The notes under the pieces were generated by a model. It saw only the letters and a list, made by a program, of their open reading frames with translations. It was not told where the DNA came from and searched no databases. From positions 1-64,000 of the forward strand of contig NZ_JAQLFL010000004.1 in NCBI RefSeq assembly GCF_028206995.1: DNA of 64,000 nt, written 5' to 3'. Shown here piece after piece: positions 11,078 through 20,410 of the stretch. The stretch comes from Collinsella aerofaciens. GTDB taxonomy: Bacteria > Actinomycetota > Coriobacteriia > Coriobacteriales > Coriobacteriaceae. The position numbers were made by a program, and so were the translations under genes. How positions within the stretch are numbered: the first letter of the stretch is position 1; the number at the start of each line of letters is the position of its first letter.

Positions 11078-12109
11078 ATGGCCATGGAATTCAAACGCAG
11101 GCTGCCGATCCCCATGGAGATCCGCGAGGAAATGCCGCTTTCTGCCGAGCTTACCGCCAAAAAGCAGGCATTTGACGCCGAGGTCGCCAAAGTCTTTACC
11201 GGCGAGGACGCACGTAAGGTGCTCATCATCGGCCCGTGCTCTGCCGACCGCGAGGATTCAGTGCTCGAGTACATGAACCGACTGGCCAAGACCGCCGAAG
11301 AGGTCAAGGACAAGCTCATCATCATTCCGCGCGTCTACACCAATAAGCCGCGCACCAAGGGCACCGGCTACAAAGGTCTTCTGCACAACCCCAACCCCGA
11401 GGCTCCCGACGACCTGCTCGAGGGCGTCAAGGCCATCCGCCATATGCACCTGCGCGTTATTGAGGAAACGGGCTTCTTCACCGCCGACGAGATGCTCTAT
11501 CCGTCCAACTACCAATACCTCGTTGACCTGCTGAGCTATGTTGCCGTGGGCGCACGCTCGGTCGAAAACCAGGAGCATCGCCTGGTGTCGAGCGGCATTT
11601 CGGTACCCGTCGGCATGAAGAATCCCACTGCCGGCTCTACCACCGTTATGCTCAACTCCATTTACGCCGCCCAGGCGCACCAGAGCTTCATCTTCCGCAA
11701 CTGGGAGGTCGAGTGCGACGGCAATCCGCTCGCGCACGCCGTTATGCGTGGCTACATCGGTCTCGATGGGCGCACCTACCCCAACTACCACTACGAACAC
11801 CTGGAACGTCTGGCCGAGCGCTATACCGAGCACGCCGGCTATGCCAATCCGGCGACGGTCATCGACTGCAACCACGACAACTCGGGCAAGCGTCCGCTGG
11901 AGCAGTATCGCATTTGCAAGGAGGTACTCGACAGCTGCCGCCGCAACGAGTCCATCTCCAAGCTGGTCAAGGGCTTTATGATCGAGTCCTACCTGGAGGA
12001 CGGCAACCAGCCGGTCGACGGCGGCGTCTTTGGCAAGTCGATCACCGACCCGTGCCTGGGCTGGGAAAAGACCGACTACCTCATCCACGAGATCGCGGAA
12101 CGTATTTAG
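11078..12109 (+). CDS. aroF: 3-deoxy-7-phosphoheptulonate synthase (DAHP synthase, class I)
   Basis: The enzyme condenses phosphoenolpyruvate with erythrose 4-phosphate, the first step of aromatic amino acid synthesis. The 343 residues match the AroF/AroG/AroH family: IGPCSADR near 46-53, PRVYTNKPRTKGTGYKGL (PEP site) near 80-97, GMKNPTAGSTTVML, DCNHDNSGKRP, and GFMIESYLEDGNQPV. GAGGAG precedes the ATG. The gene stands alone behind its own promoter and no other shikimate genes are nearby. The choice between AroF, G or H type cannot be made from sequence alone. Confidence 0.95.
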   Translation: MAMEFKRRLPIPMEIREEMPLSAELTAKKQAFDAEVAKVFTGEDARKVLIIGPCSADREDSVLEYMNRLAKTAEEVKDKLIIIPRVYTNKPRTKGTGYKGLLHNPNPEAPDDLLEGVKAIRHMHLRVIEETGFFTADEMLYPSNYQYLVDLLSYVAVGARSVENQEHRLVSSGISVPVGMKNPTAGSTTVMLNSIYAAQAHQSFIFRNWEVECDGNPLAHAVMRGYIGLDGRTYPNYHYEHLERLAERYTEHAGYANPATVIDCNHDNSGKRPLEQYRICKEVLDSCRRNESISKLVKGFMIESYLEDGNQPVDGGVFGKSITDPCLGWEKTDYLIHEIAERI

Positions 12110-12136
12110 TTACGCGGTTTTACCAAACCGCGTAAC
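12109..12136 (+). repeat. Perfect 12 bp hairpin at the aroF stop
   Basis: GTTACGCGGTTT (12109-12120) pairs with AAACCGCGTAAC (12125-12136), loop TACC. It starts at the last base of the stop codon. There is no T tract. Confidence 0.7.
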
Positions 12137-12140
12137 GGCT

Positions 12141-12263
12141 CGACGCTGCAAACCCGCCAGGGCGGCAATCTGCCTTTCAACTTCGACGGCATGATCAAAA
12201 GATCAATGCCGCCTCGTTTCAAGGCACCTTGCTCGCTCTGGCGGGTTTTCGCTGACGTTTTTT
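12141..12263 (+). terminator. Long imperfect palindrome followed by six T bases
   Basis: 12141-12196 and 12201-12257 are imperfect reverse complements of each other over about 56 bases with loop AAAA, and T6 follows at 12258-12263. It can act as the aroF terminator but is far longer than a usual one. A second small hairpin lies at about 12271-12298. Confidence 0.6.
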
Positions 12264-12321
12264 CGACCTGCATTGTTGCCAAGGTTGGCACCAATGACTA
12301 ATGCGGTAACTAGCTACGTCG

Positions 12322-12423
12322 GTCCGCTTGGCCGGCTGGCTTTCCGAGGTGCCCCAGGTCGCCGCGAGCGACGGCTTGAGCGGCGAGATGGGGTGCCTCG
12401 GAAAGCCAGACGATTAAGCGGAC
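12322..12423 (-). repeat. Long imperfect palindrome at the aguA 3' end
   Basis: 44-base arms (12322-12365 and 12380-12423) match at about 36 positions. The right arm covers the last codons and stop of aguA, so the hairpin forms at the 3' end of its transcript. Confidence 0.6.
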
Positions 12424-13619
12424 GGCTCCTGCTGCGTGATGCAGTGGATGTTGCCGCCGCCGTAGACGACCTGATCGGACTGGACGCCCACGCACTTGTA
12501 GACGCCCTCGCCCCAGACCTCGTCGTAGATCTCCTGGAGCGTGTCGACGGCCAGCTGGTCGTTCTCGTCGCCGTACTGCGGGACGATGACGCCGTGGTTG
12601 GTGACCAGGTAGTTCATGTAGGAGGCGATCAGCGGCTCGTCGGGGACGCGCGGCTCGGCGTTCTCGTCGGCGTCGATGGTGTCGCAGGAGGCCTGGTCCA
12701 TGAACAGCGGGTTCACGGGCATGCAGAGCTTGTAGACCTTAATCTTGCGGCCCTTGGCGTCGACCGCGTTGGAGAGGGTCTCGTAGGCGGCGTGGCACTG
12801 GTCGTAGAACGGGTACTCGGGGTCGTCGGTCCAGATGCAGGCCATGACGCCCGGGGCGATGAAGGTGGCGACGTCGTCGATGTGGCCGTTGGTCTCCTCG
12901 GGGTCGATGCCCTCCTTGACCCAGATGACCTTCTCGACGCCCAGGTAGTCCTTGAGGTGCTCGTCCATGTAGGCGCGGAGCTCCTCGCTCCAGGGCTCGA
13001 ACTTCTTGCGGTACTTGGGCCAGATGGACTCGGGGTCCTCTTCCTCCTCCAGAACCGCAGAGCAGGTGCGGCCCGGGGAAAGCAGGCACTGGTCGGTCAC
13101 GACGAGGGTGCCCTCGCCGTCGACGGTGATGGAGCCGCCCTCGAGGATCATGTCGTCGGGACGGTAGCGGCGGCAGCCGGAGAGCTCGGCCATCTTGAGG
13201 GCGATCTGCTCGTCCTTGTCCCACGGGAAGTACAGGCCGTCGACCAGGCCGCCGTAGGCGTTGAAGTGCCAGTGGTTGGCGCGCTTCCCGCCCTTGCCGT
13301 CGATGACGTAGGTGGCGGCGGTGTCGCGGAACCAGGCGTCGTCGGTGGTCATCTCGATGACGGTGACGTTCTCGTCCTCCTCGAAGACGGCCTTGCAGTT
13401 GGCGTAGTCGACCTGGTTGGCGCACATGTAGACCGGGGTGAACTCGGCGATGGCGCGGGCGATGGCGGCATACTGCCTCTGGGCCGGCTTGGCGCCGTGG
13501 GCCCAGGTGTCGGTGCGGTGGGGCCAGCCCATCCACACGCGGTCCTGCGGGGCGAACTCGGCGGGCATGAAGAAGCCGTCGGCCCTGGGGGTGGACTCGG
13601 ACTCGGTAATCGTGCGCAT
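12414..13619 (-). CDS. aguA: Agmatine deiminase
   Basis: The enzyme hydrolyses agmatine to N-carbamoylputrescine and ammonia, a step in polyamine supply and acid resistance. The 401-residue product has the family marks LEGGSITVDGEGT, ETNGHIDDVATF and the C-terminal YGGGNIHCITQQ with catalytic Cys393. Typical length is 360-380, so it is slightly longer, with an acidic EEEEDPESIWPKYRKK segment near 190-205. No putrescine carbamoyltransferase, carbamate kinase or antiporter genes are beside it. Third codon positions are almost all G or C, more so than in the neighbours. AGGAAG lies before the ATG. Confidence 0.95.
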   Translation of the reverse strand: MRTITESESTPRADGFFMPAEFAPQDRVWMGWPHRTDTWAHGAKPAQRQYAAIARAIAEFTPVYMCANQVDYANCKAVFEEDENVTVIEMTTDDAWFRDTAATYVIDGKGGKRANHWHFNAYGGLVDGLYFPWDKDEQIALKMAELSGCRRYRPDDMILEGGSITVDGEGTLVVTDQCLLSPGRTCSAVLEEEEDPESIWPKYRKKFEPWSEELRAYMDEHLKDYLGVEKVIWVKEGIDPEETNGHIDDVATFIAPGVMACIWTDDPEYPFYDQCHAAYETLSNAVDAKGRKIKVYKLCMPVNPLFMDQASCDTIDADENAEPRVPDEPLIASYMNYLVTNHGVIVPQYGDENDQLAVDTLQEIYDEVWGEGVYKCVGVQSDQVVYGGGNIHCITQQEPSA

Positions 13620-13648
13620 AAGGCTTCCTCCAAATCAAACGACCGATG

Positions 13649-13703
13649 TCTCGATCTGTAACATCTAGGGGCCGAATCCCCGTCTTGTTGTTACAGATCG
13701 AGA
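13649..13703. repeat. 55 bp palindromic element, copy 1
   Basis: Arms TCTCGATCTGTAACA (13649-13663) and its perfect complement (13689-13703) enclose a 25 nt centre. This is one of eight copies in the window. Confidence 0.9.
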
Positions 13704-13729
13704 TAAACCGTATGGCTCGAGATAAACAA

Positions 13730-13784
13730 TCTCAATCTATAACAGATAGAGGCGATTTTGCCAGCCATATGTTACAGATTGAGA
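13730..13784. repeat. 55 bp palindromic element, copy 2
   Basis: Arms 13730-13744 and 13770-13784 (one mismatch) enclose a 25 nt centre. It begins 81 bases after copy 1. Confidence 0.88.
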
Positions 13785-13791
13785 TAGACGT

Positions 13792-13831
13792 AAAAACCAC
13801 CACAAAGGTGCCTGTCCCCTTTGTGGTGGTT
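13792..13831 (-). terminator. Terminator hairpin, identical to one at 22496
   Basis: ACCACCACAAAGG pairs with its near complement, and on the minus strand the stem is followed by TTTTT. It lies 13 bases after the stop of the frameshifted permease. All 40 bases are identical to 22496-22535. Confidence 0.85.
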
Positions 13832-13844
13832 CTGGACTAGAAGG

Positions 13845-16053
13845 TTACTCGCTGTAGCGGATGGCTATGGCGGCTCGTACCATGCCGGTGCTCATGAGGT
13901 AGGTCACCAGGAAGTAGCCACCGCATGCTGCCAGGAAGATTGCACAGGTGAGGCTCACGGTGCCGCCGATGCTCATATTTCCGAATATGCTCACCAGCTC
14001 GATGATCACCTTAAGTGCCACAAAGGAGTGCGCCAGGCCCACTGCCAGCGGGAACAGGAAGAATACCGCTTGCTGCGCCATCACCGAATGGCGAATCTGG
14101 CGGTCGTCACAGCCGATCTGTGCCAGCACACGATAGCTGCGGCTGCCGTCGGCCACGTTGGAGAGTTGCTGGATCGACAGAATCGCCGCGCATGCAACGA
14201 CCAATACAAAGCCGATGTAGATGGCTAGGTAGCTAATAAGACCGTTCATTTGCGCTGCTTGCGTGTACATCTCGGAGCGCGTGATGAAGGTTCCCCACGA
14301 CCCCGGCTCCTTGCCGTCAACGAGCAGATTGTCAAGCACAGTGTATTTAATGCTCTCGTCTGCCTCGGTCGTATCCATCCCCTGTTTTAACGAGCAGGCT
14401 ACTGGAATACGGCTGCAGATTAAGTTGGGACAACAGCTCGTCGGCAACGACGACGGTACCCGGATTACTGCCCATCGCCGAGTTGGCGATGGCCGCCGTA
14501 TCTTCGTCCGACTTATCGGTTGCGGGCTTGAGCTCATGCCCGCCCAAGGTAAGGGCATGGCCGCCAGCCATATACTTGGTGTACATGTCGACCAGCTCGC
14601 CGCCCATATCACACGTGAGCAGATACTGGTCGTGACCGATGTGCACCGGCTCCTCGCCCATCATCTGGCGCAGTTTGTTGTACTGGCTCGCCGGCGTCAC
14701 AAACAGACCCATCGCATCGGCATTGCTACCCCCGAACGCCTTGGGAAGCTTTTCGCCCATGGTCTTGCACATCTCACTTGGAGTCACCGAAGGATTCGAG
14801 CCGCCAAGCGGGTAACTCAGATACGAATCGATCTGCACATGCTCACCTGCAACATCGGCGATATTGACCTTCTTGCCGGTCTCGTCGTTGTTGTCCACCG
14901 ACTTGCCCTTACCGTGCCATGCGGGGTACAAATCGACCGTTGTATCGGCCAGCACCATGCGATCGGCTTCAGGCGGATTGACGTACTCTTTGTAGTAGTC
15001 GAGCGTATCGGGCGTGTAATAGACATACGTCTGAGACACGTCAACAGGGTTATAGCGCTCCAGGTTTTCGTTCATCACGTTGGCAATCGACATGCCGCAC
15101 GTCACCGAGGTGATGGCCAAAAACAGGAGCATCGCGATGACGCCCATCGAAAAGCACACCGTATTAACCTTGGCCGCAAGCTGGCGCACGGTAAACATAT
15201 TGAGGCCGCGCCAATACACGCTGCGCAGGCTCTGCAGCAGCTTGATAAGCATGCCCGAGAGTCCCCAGAACAGGGCAAAGGTACCCACGGTAACCATAGC
15301 GGTTGTAATGCCAAACTGGCTCATGGCCTCTTGCAGCTTGCTGTCCGTCGCGGTTAGCGGGAACCCATCACGTAGCAGACGGTAATAGGCCACGCCCACA
15401 AGCACCACGCCCACGGCAAAGATGGCAATCGCGATCCAGGGGTTGCGTGTCTTGATGCTCTCGTTGCGACGCTCGGCACCCATAAGCTCGATGAGTTTGG
15501 TACGACGCACGGCACGAAGGTTCAGCAGTAGCGTGAGCACAAACATTACGAGCATGCAGACAAGGGTCAGGTTGAACGCATGCACCGAGAAAAAGAAGTG
15601 GAAATTGGCGATCTGTGTCTTAAAGAGCGAGGCCGTAAAGAATGTCATGAGCTGGGAGAGTCCCACACCCAGCACAATGCCGGCGACAAAGGCCACGACC
15701 GACACTATCACGGTCTCGAGCGCCATGATCGTGGCGACGCGCCCACGCCCCATGCCGAGCACCTGGTACAGGCCAAACTCCTTCTTGCGGCGTTTCATGA
15801 TGAAGTTATTGGCATACACCATCAAAAAGGCCATGACACCGGCCAAAAAGTACGTCAGGTCGCCGAGCATGCTGCCCATTACCTGCGCCAAGCCCTCTTC
15901 ATCGATTCCGGCAATGTCGACCTGCATCGAGATGGTGTTAAAGGCATAGAAGACCGTGACACCCAGGGTGAGCGTCAAAAGGTAGACGAGGTAGTCGCGG
16001 CCGGCGCGGCGGACGTTACCCCAAGCGAGTTTACAGAGCATCGGAGCCCTCAC
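13845..16053 (-). pseudogene. Bce-like ABC transporter permease, frameshifted
   Basis: Two overlapping frames make up one FtsX-type permease. The first (16053 to about 14383) has the N-terminal four helices, two more pairs of helices and a large extracytoplasmic region. The second (about 14382 to 13845) continues with QGMDTTEADESIKYTV and the last three helices, ending IRYSE. The frame changes at about 14380-14390 in GTTAAAACAG; deleting one A of the four would restore one frame of about 735 codons. Read as is, the first frame ends 13 residues later. It overlaps the ATPase gene by 23 bases. It may be a true mutation, a sequence error, or less likely a programmed shift. Confidence 0.8.
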
Positions 16054-16816
16054 CGCCCATCATGGCAACGACCTCCATAATGCGGTCGAAGAACTCTCGG
16101 CGGTCGGTGTCGCCGCGGCGCAGCTCGGTGAAGATCTTGCCGTCTCGAATAAACAGCACACGGCTCGTGTAGCTGGCGGCAAAGCTGTCGTGCGTGACCA
16201 TGAGCACGGTGGCTCGCAGGCGGCGGTTAAGGGCCTCTAGGCTCTCGAGCAGCAGGCGAGCGCTCTTGGAATCGAGGGCGCCGGTGGGCTCGTCGGCCAT
16301 GATCATGGTGGGGTCGGTGACGAGTGCGCGAGCCGCGGCAACGCGCTGCTGCTGCCCGCCGGACATCTGGTAGGGATACTTGTCGAGCACCTGACTGATG
16401 GACAGGCGCGCTGCCACATCCTGCACGCGGGTCGAGATCTCTGCCGAGTTTGTGCGGGCAATGGTGAGCGGCAGGGCGATGTTCTCGCGTGCCGTGAGCG
16501 TATCGAGCAGGTTGGAGTCCTGGAAGATAAAGCCGAGCTCCTCGCGGCGAAACTGCGAGAGCTTGGCCTGCTTCATGCGCGTCACGTCCTGCCCGTTGAT
16601 GCGGATGGTGCCGCTCGTGGCGCTATCGATGGTCGACACGCAGTTGAGCAACGTCGACTTGCCCGAACCCGAAGCGCCCATGATGCCAACAAATTCGCCG
16701 CGGTTGACGGTAAAGCTGACGTCGTTGAGCGCACGGGTCACGTTGCCCAGCGCTCCATATACCTTTTCGAGATGCGCGACCTCCAGTACCGGGGTCGCCA
16801 TGTGCGTGGTTTGCAT
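16031..16816 (-). CDS. ABC transporter ATP-binding protein (Bce/MacB type)
   Basis: A 261-residue ATPase with Walker [10 protein letters not shown] near 48-56, Q-loop FQDSN, signature MSGGQQQR and Walker [14 protein letters not shown]. The D-loop and sequence style match BceA-type proteins, which work with a large FtsX-family permease in resistance to cell-wall antibiotics. AAAGGA precedes the ATG. The partner permease overlaps it by 23 bases but is frameshifted. No BceRS-type two-component genes are adjacent. Confidence 0.92.
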   Translation of the reverse strand: MQTTHMATPVLEVAHLEKVYGALGNVTRALNDVSFTVNRGEFVGIMGASGSGKSTLLNCVSTIDSATSGTIRINGQDVTRMKQAKLSQFRREELGFIFQDSNLLDTLTARENIALPLTIARTNSAEISTRVQDVAARLSISQVLDKYPYQMSGGQQQRVAAARALVTDPTMIMADEPTGALDSKSARLLLESLEALNRRLRATVLMVTHDSFAASYTSRVLFIRDGKIFTELRRGDTDRREFFDRIMEVVAMMGGEGSDAL

Positions 16817-16964
16817 ACCGAGTCCTTTCTTGCGATTAGTCTACGGCATCTATAGTCGCAAGAAGACGAGTCGGCTACCATCGATATGGCTTACGCTTGC
16901 CTTACCGTTGTGTAAGGTACGCGTAGCTACCCTGCCACGTGTTGATGTTGAGAGAGGACTCCTG

Positions 16965-17954
16965 TTGAAGACTGTTCATGTTGCCGCTGGGATCATTCGC
17001 AAGGAAGGATCTGATGAGCTGCTTGCCGTGCAGCGCGGCTACGGCGACATGCAGGGACTTTGGGAGTTTCCCGGTGGCAAGCTCATGCGCGGCGAGTCGC
17101 CCGAGGACGCCGTACGCCGCGAGCTTATGGAAGAGTTGCAGGTCAAAGTCACCAATCTGCGCGATTTCTATACCGTTGAGTACGACTACCCCGATTTTCA
17201 TCTCTCCATGGAGTGCTACTACTGCTCGCTGGCTAAAGAGTCTGGCGAGCCCCAGAAGCACGACCGCCAGCTCGATATCCGCTGGATTCCGCGCACCTCG
17301 CTTGCCACGGTTGAGTGGATGCCCGCCGACAAAGGGCTTATCGATGCTCTGATTGAGTTGAAGGAAGATCGGCTTGAGGCCAACGGCACTGCCAACGACG
17401 CCGAGGCCACCACGAACGACGAGCCCGCTTCCAGGCCCAAGCGCGCACCTAAGCGCCGCAGCAAAAAGCGTCCCAAACCAGGTCTGCTCGACGGCATCGA
17501 TACCTCGGACCTCTCCGCTGACGAGCGCGAACTCGTGCGCCGTCGCGCCGCTATAAAAAAGTCCATGAAGGGCAACAAGCGTGCAAACACCAAGCCCGAG
17601 CTGCTCGTTCGCCAGCGCTTGCGCGCAGCGGGCCTTACGGGTTATCGCTTGGAATGGAAGGTTCCTGGCAAGCCCGACATCGCCTTTCCCGGCCGCAAGA
17701 TCGCCATCTTCGTCAACGGTTGCTTTTGGCACCGCTGCCCCAAGTGCAACCCGAGCCAGCCCAGGCGCAACGTTGAGTTTTGGGAGGCAAAGTTCCGTCG
17801 CAACGTCGAGCGCGATCGCGCCGCGGTGGCAGCGCTCACTCAAATGGGCTGGACACCCATAACCATCTGGGAATGCGAACTCAAAAAAGACCGCATCGAC
17901 GCCACCATGGAAAAGGTCATCGAGCAGGTGCGCGCCGCAGAGCCGCAGCGCTAG
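16965..17954 (+). CDS. Nudix hydrolase fused to Vsr-type mismatch endonuclease
   Basis: This frame encodes two DNA-maintenance domains. Residues 1-130 are a MutT-like Nudix domain: the box G38-x5-E44-x7-R52-E53-L-M-E56-E57 is present, but the glycine near its end is Gln59. Residues 135-175 are an acidic then strongly basic linker (KRAPKRRSKKRPKPG). Residues 187-320 are a Vsr domain: NTKPELLVRQRL, VPGKPDIAF with the expected metal-binding Asp238, FVNGCFWHRC, FWEAKFRRNVERDR and WECEL. Vsr nicks beside T:G mismatches left by deaminated 5-methylcytosine; MutT removes oxidised nucleotides. The TTG at 16965 follows AGAGGACTC at a good distance; the frame upstream of it is antisense to the ATPase gene. 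No cytosine methyltransferase is nearby. Confidence 0.88.
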   Translation: MKTVHVAAGIIRKEGSDELLAVQRGYGDMQGLWEFPGGKLMRGESPEDAVRRELMEELQVKVTNLRDFYTVEYDYPDFHLSMECYYCSLAKESGEPQKHDRQLDIRWIPRTSLATVEWMPADKGLIDALIELKEDRLEANGTANDAEATTNDEPASRPKRAPKRRSKKRPKPGLLDGIDTSDLSADERELVRRRAAIKKSMKGNKRANTKPELLVRQRLRAAGLTGYRLEWKVPGKPDIAFPGRKIAIFVNGCFWHRCPKCNPSQPRRNVEFWEAKFRRNVERDRAAVAALTQMGWTPITIWECELKKDRIDATMEKVIEQVRAAEPQR

Positions 17955-18208
17955 GAACGAGCCATCCACACGCCCCACACAGGCGAGCCACATCCGCGCC
18001 ACAAACCTTAGAAAGCCCTTAAGCCCAAAACCTTTCAAAAGTGTTATTCGATACCTCTGACCTGCAGCTTCATCGTAACACCAAACCAGGTTAAGCCTTT
18101 CTTTAGCGCTTCTTTGCAGCAGCCGCGGCATAATACTGCCAACGCACGGGACCTAGCAGCATACCCCGAGCGCAATCTATTGGTGGACATCGAGGAGGCC
18201 GCATAAGC

Positions 18209-18418
18209 ATGCATTCTTCCAATGACGCAGCACAGCAGCCATCCCTAAAATATGCAAACCTTTTCTCCTTCCCCCCGACACAGAGAAACGGTCTCCTCGA
18301 CTCCCCCACCACAAAAACCAAGCGCTCAGCCGATCAGAGCCTCAACTTACGAGCATCCTTCGAAAAGCTCCAAGCATCCCTAGACAAGGCGTTCCCCGAA
18401 CAGGCAAGAGCAATCTAA
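18209..18418 (+). CDS. Possible small protein of unknown function
   Basis: A 69-codon frame with GAGGAGGCC about 10 bases before its ATG, followed directly by araC-type gene 18444. The product is polar with no membrane segment or known motif; the C-terminal 25 residues (NLRASFEKLQASLDKAFPEQ) could form a helix. Codon use is less GC-rich than in firm genes nearby. It may be a real short gene or a leader. The rest of 17955-18443 holds nothing recognised. Confidence 0.3.
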   Translation: MHSSNDAAQQPSLKYANLFSFPPTQRNGLLDSPTTKTKRSADQSLNLRASFEKLQASLDKAFPEQARAI

Positions 18419-18443
18419 GCCCATTGCGCTTTATACTGATGCC

Positions 18444-19382
18444 ATGCGAAACATGGATCACATAGAATTGCACCGCGGAGGACGCGAGGAAGCGTTTCCC
18501 GAGACCGCCGAAGACTGGCCCTATATTGCCGAACGCGCAGAATTCGCTCGCTATCCGGGCAATTCCGTCCCCTGGCACTGGCATTCCGAAGTTGAGCTTT
18601 TCTACATGGAGCAGGGAGCGATTGGCTATCGAACGCGCGCGGCTCATGAACACGTGCGCTTTGAGGAAGGGTCCGCCGGCTTTATCAACGGCGGCGTTTT
18701 GCACAGCACGCTGCAATCACCCAATTCGGCACCAGCCATTCAAATGTTGCATATCTTTCAGCCGTCGATGCTCGGCGATCCCGCGGGACGCCTTCAAAAG
18801 CGCTATATCAATCCTTTGCTGCAATGTCGAGGCGTCGATGTGCTCAAATGGTCGCCCACCAACCCCGACGATATGCCCTTTATCGATTTGCTAAAGAGTT
18901 CCTTTAACCACGACCTTCAACGGCCGCAGAACGAGATGGCGCTTCGGAATAGCTTGTCAGAGCTCTGGATTCAGATTTACGCCAAGGCCGAACCGCTCTT
19001 TTCCTCCGACAACGCCTCTTGGATGACCAACCGCGACGTACAGTTCAAGGCAATCCTGGACTATATCCGCGCAAACTATGCAGCCGCTATAGATGTGCCC
19101 CAGATGGCATCTGCAGCCGGCGTAAGCGAAAGAGAGTGTTACCGCATTATCGAAGCTTGCGCAGGAACGACCCCGGCGGCATATCTGCGCGCATACCGCG
19201 TAAACCGTGCTTGCGAACTTTTGGCACACACCACGCGAACGGTCCAGACAGTCGCGCGCCAATGCGGCTTTGCGACAGCAAGCCATCTTGGCCAGGTATT
19301 TAAAGAACAAATGGGATGCACTCCTTCGAGCTATCGAGCAGCGAGGCAGAATCTCGATAGTACCAGGCAGAAATCCCGCTAG
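18444..19382 (+). CDS. AraC-family transcriptional regulator with cupin sensor
   Basis: A 312-residue protein. The N-terminal half has a cupin-like stretch (PWHWHSEVELFYMEQG, residues 43-58). The C-terminal 100 residues hold the two AraC helix-turn-helix units, including VPQMASAAGVSERECYRII and VARQCGFATASHLGQVFKE, with the closing CTPSSYR motif. TATACT lies at 18432-18437, six bases before the ATG, and no ribosome site is seen, so the message may be leaderless. The sensor probably binds a sugar or similar ligand; its targets are not evident. Confidence 0.88.
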   Translation: MRNMDHIELHRGGREEAFPETAEDWPYIAERAEFARYPGNSVPWHWHSEVELFYMEQGAIGYRTRAAHEHVRFEEGSAGFINGGVLHSTLQSPNSAPAIQMLHIFQPSMLGDPAGRLQKRYINPLLQCRGVDVLKWSPTNPDDMPFIDLLKSSFNHDLQRPQNEMALRNSLSELWIQIYAKAEPLFSSDNASWMTNRDVQFKAILDYIRANYAAAIDVPQMASAAGVSERECYRIIEACAGTTPAAYLRAYRVNRACELLAHTTRTVQTVARQCGFATASHLGQVFKEQMGCTPSSYRAARQNLDSTRQKSR

Positions 19383-19438
19383 CCCTTCTTCTGTCACTGC
19401 ATCAAACTTGCAGGCAAACAACGGATAGGAGCTACTAT

Positions 19439-20062
19439 ATGAAGTACTTTGACTATATCGTGTTTGACGTTGATGGGACATTGGCAGATACAGAAGAAAG
19501 CGTGCTGTCATCGCTTGGCCAGATTATCCAAGAAGAAACCGGCAAAACGCTCCCCCGACACGAGCTTGAATTTGCCCTCGGCATACCCGGCAAGAACGCC
19601 CTTGAGAAACTTGGGATCTACTCACAGGCAACGCTGGATCGCTGGTGCCAAGTTGCCGCCAGCTTTAAAAGCACCATCAGCGTGTTTCCCGGCTTGCACG
19701 AAGTTATCGCAACACTCTCCGACAACGGCTGCAAACTTGGCATCGTCTCCTCACGTGCGCGCAATGAATACGCAGAAGAAATTGCACCCCTTGGCTTCGA
19801 TAAGTATTTTGAGCACATCATCCTTGTCGAAGACACAACCGAACATAAACCCGCACCCGCTCCCATGCTCGAATATCTCCGGCGTACGGGCGCGAATCCT
19901 GGCAACGTCGTCTACGTTGGCGACACCGTCTACGACGAACAATGCGCAACTTCGGCAGGGGTCAGTTTTGCCAGAGCGGCATGGGGATCACACCAAGACA
20001 TCCCAAATGCCACCTACAACCTCGAAACCCCCAACGACCTGCTAACCCTAACAACCAAGTAA
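19439..20062 (+). CDS. HAD-family phosphatase (phosphoglycolate phosphatase-like)
   Basis: A 207-residue HAD hydrolase. Motif I is FDVDGTLAD with the nucleophile Asp10 and Asp12, motif II is IVSSRARN, motif III is the Lys in HKPAPAPML, and motif IV is YVGDTVYDEQCA. An alpha-helical cap (residues 18-85) makes it subclass I, like Gph and PgmB. ATAGGAG precedes the ATG. It follows the AraC gene by 56 bases on the same strand, so the two may be cotranscribed. Substrate not determinable. Confidence 0.9.
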   Translation: MKYFDYIVFDVDGTLADTEESVLSSLGQIIQEETGKTLPRHELEFALGIPGKNALEKLGIYSQATLDRWCQVAASFKSTISVFPGLHEVIATLSDNGCKLGIVSSRARNEYAEEIAPLGFDKYFEHIILVEDTTEHKPAPAPMLEYLRRTGANPGNVVYVGDTVYDEQCATSAGVSFARAAWGSHQDIPNATYNLETPNDLLTLTTK

Positions 20063-20091
20063 CCCCCGCGCCCCACCCTTTCAGCCCCAAC

Positions 20092-20410
20092 ACCACAAGG
20101 GCGATTGAGCAGGACGGTTTGGGCGGGTCCCGTACTTGGTTTCCAAAATCATTCCGCAGCGCGAAGGCTTCTTATTATTTTCAGACCTAACGCCACAAGG
20201 GCGACGACCTCGAGTAGGTCAACCTGGGAGGGACGAGGGCTTAGTTCCCCAATCTTTCCGCAGGGGGCAAAAAGCAACGTCTTATTTTTCCGACACTAAC
20301 GCCACAAGGGCGATTGAGCAGGACGGTTTGGGCGGGTCCCGTACTTAGTTTCCAAAATCATTCCGCAGCGCGAAGGCCCCCGTTGTCAACGCTTCGAAGA
20401 AGCGAGACAA
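20092..20410 (+). repeat. Three tandem copies of a ~100 bp intergenic repeat
   Basis: Units begin at CCACAAGGGCGA at about 20093, 20193 and 20302. Units 1 and 3 are almost identical over 75 bases (through GCGATTGAGCAGGACGGTTT and CATTCCGCAGCGCGAAGGC); unit 2 is diverged. They follow the HAD gene. No gene lies in 20063-20495. Confidence 0.8.

Noticed and set aside
16398..16964. N-terminal extension of the Nudix-Vsr frame
   Set aside because: The upstream frame is antisense to the ABC ATPase gene, and a ribosome site fits the TTG at 16965.
16902..18131. 409-codon minus-strand frame
   Set aside because: Antisense of the Nudix-Vsr gene; no supporting motif.
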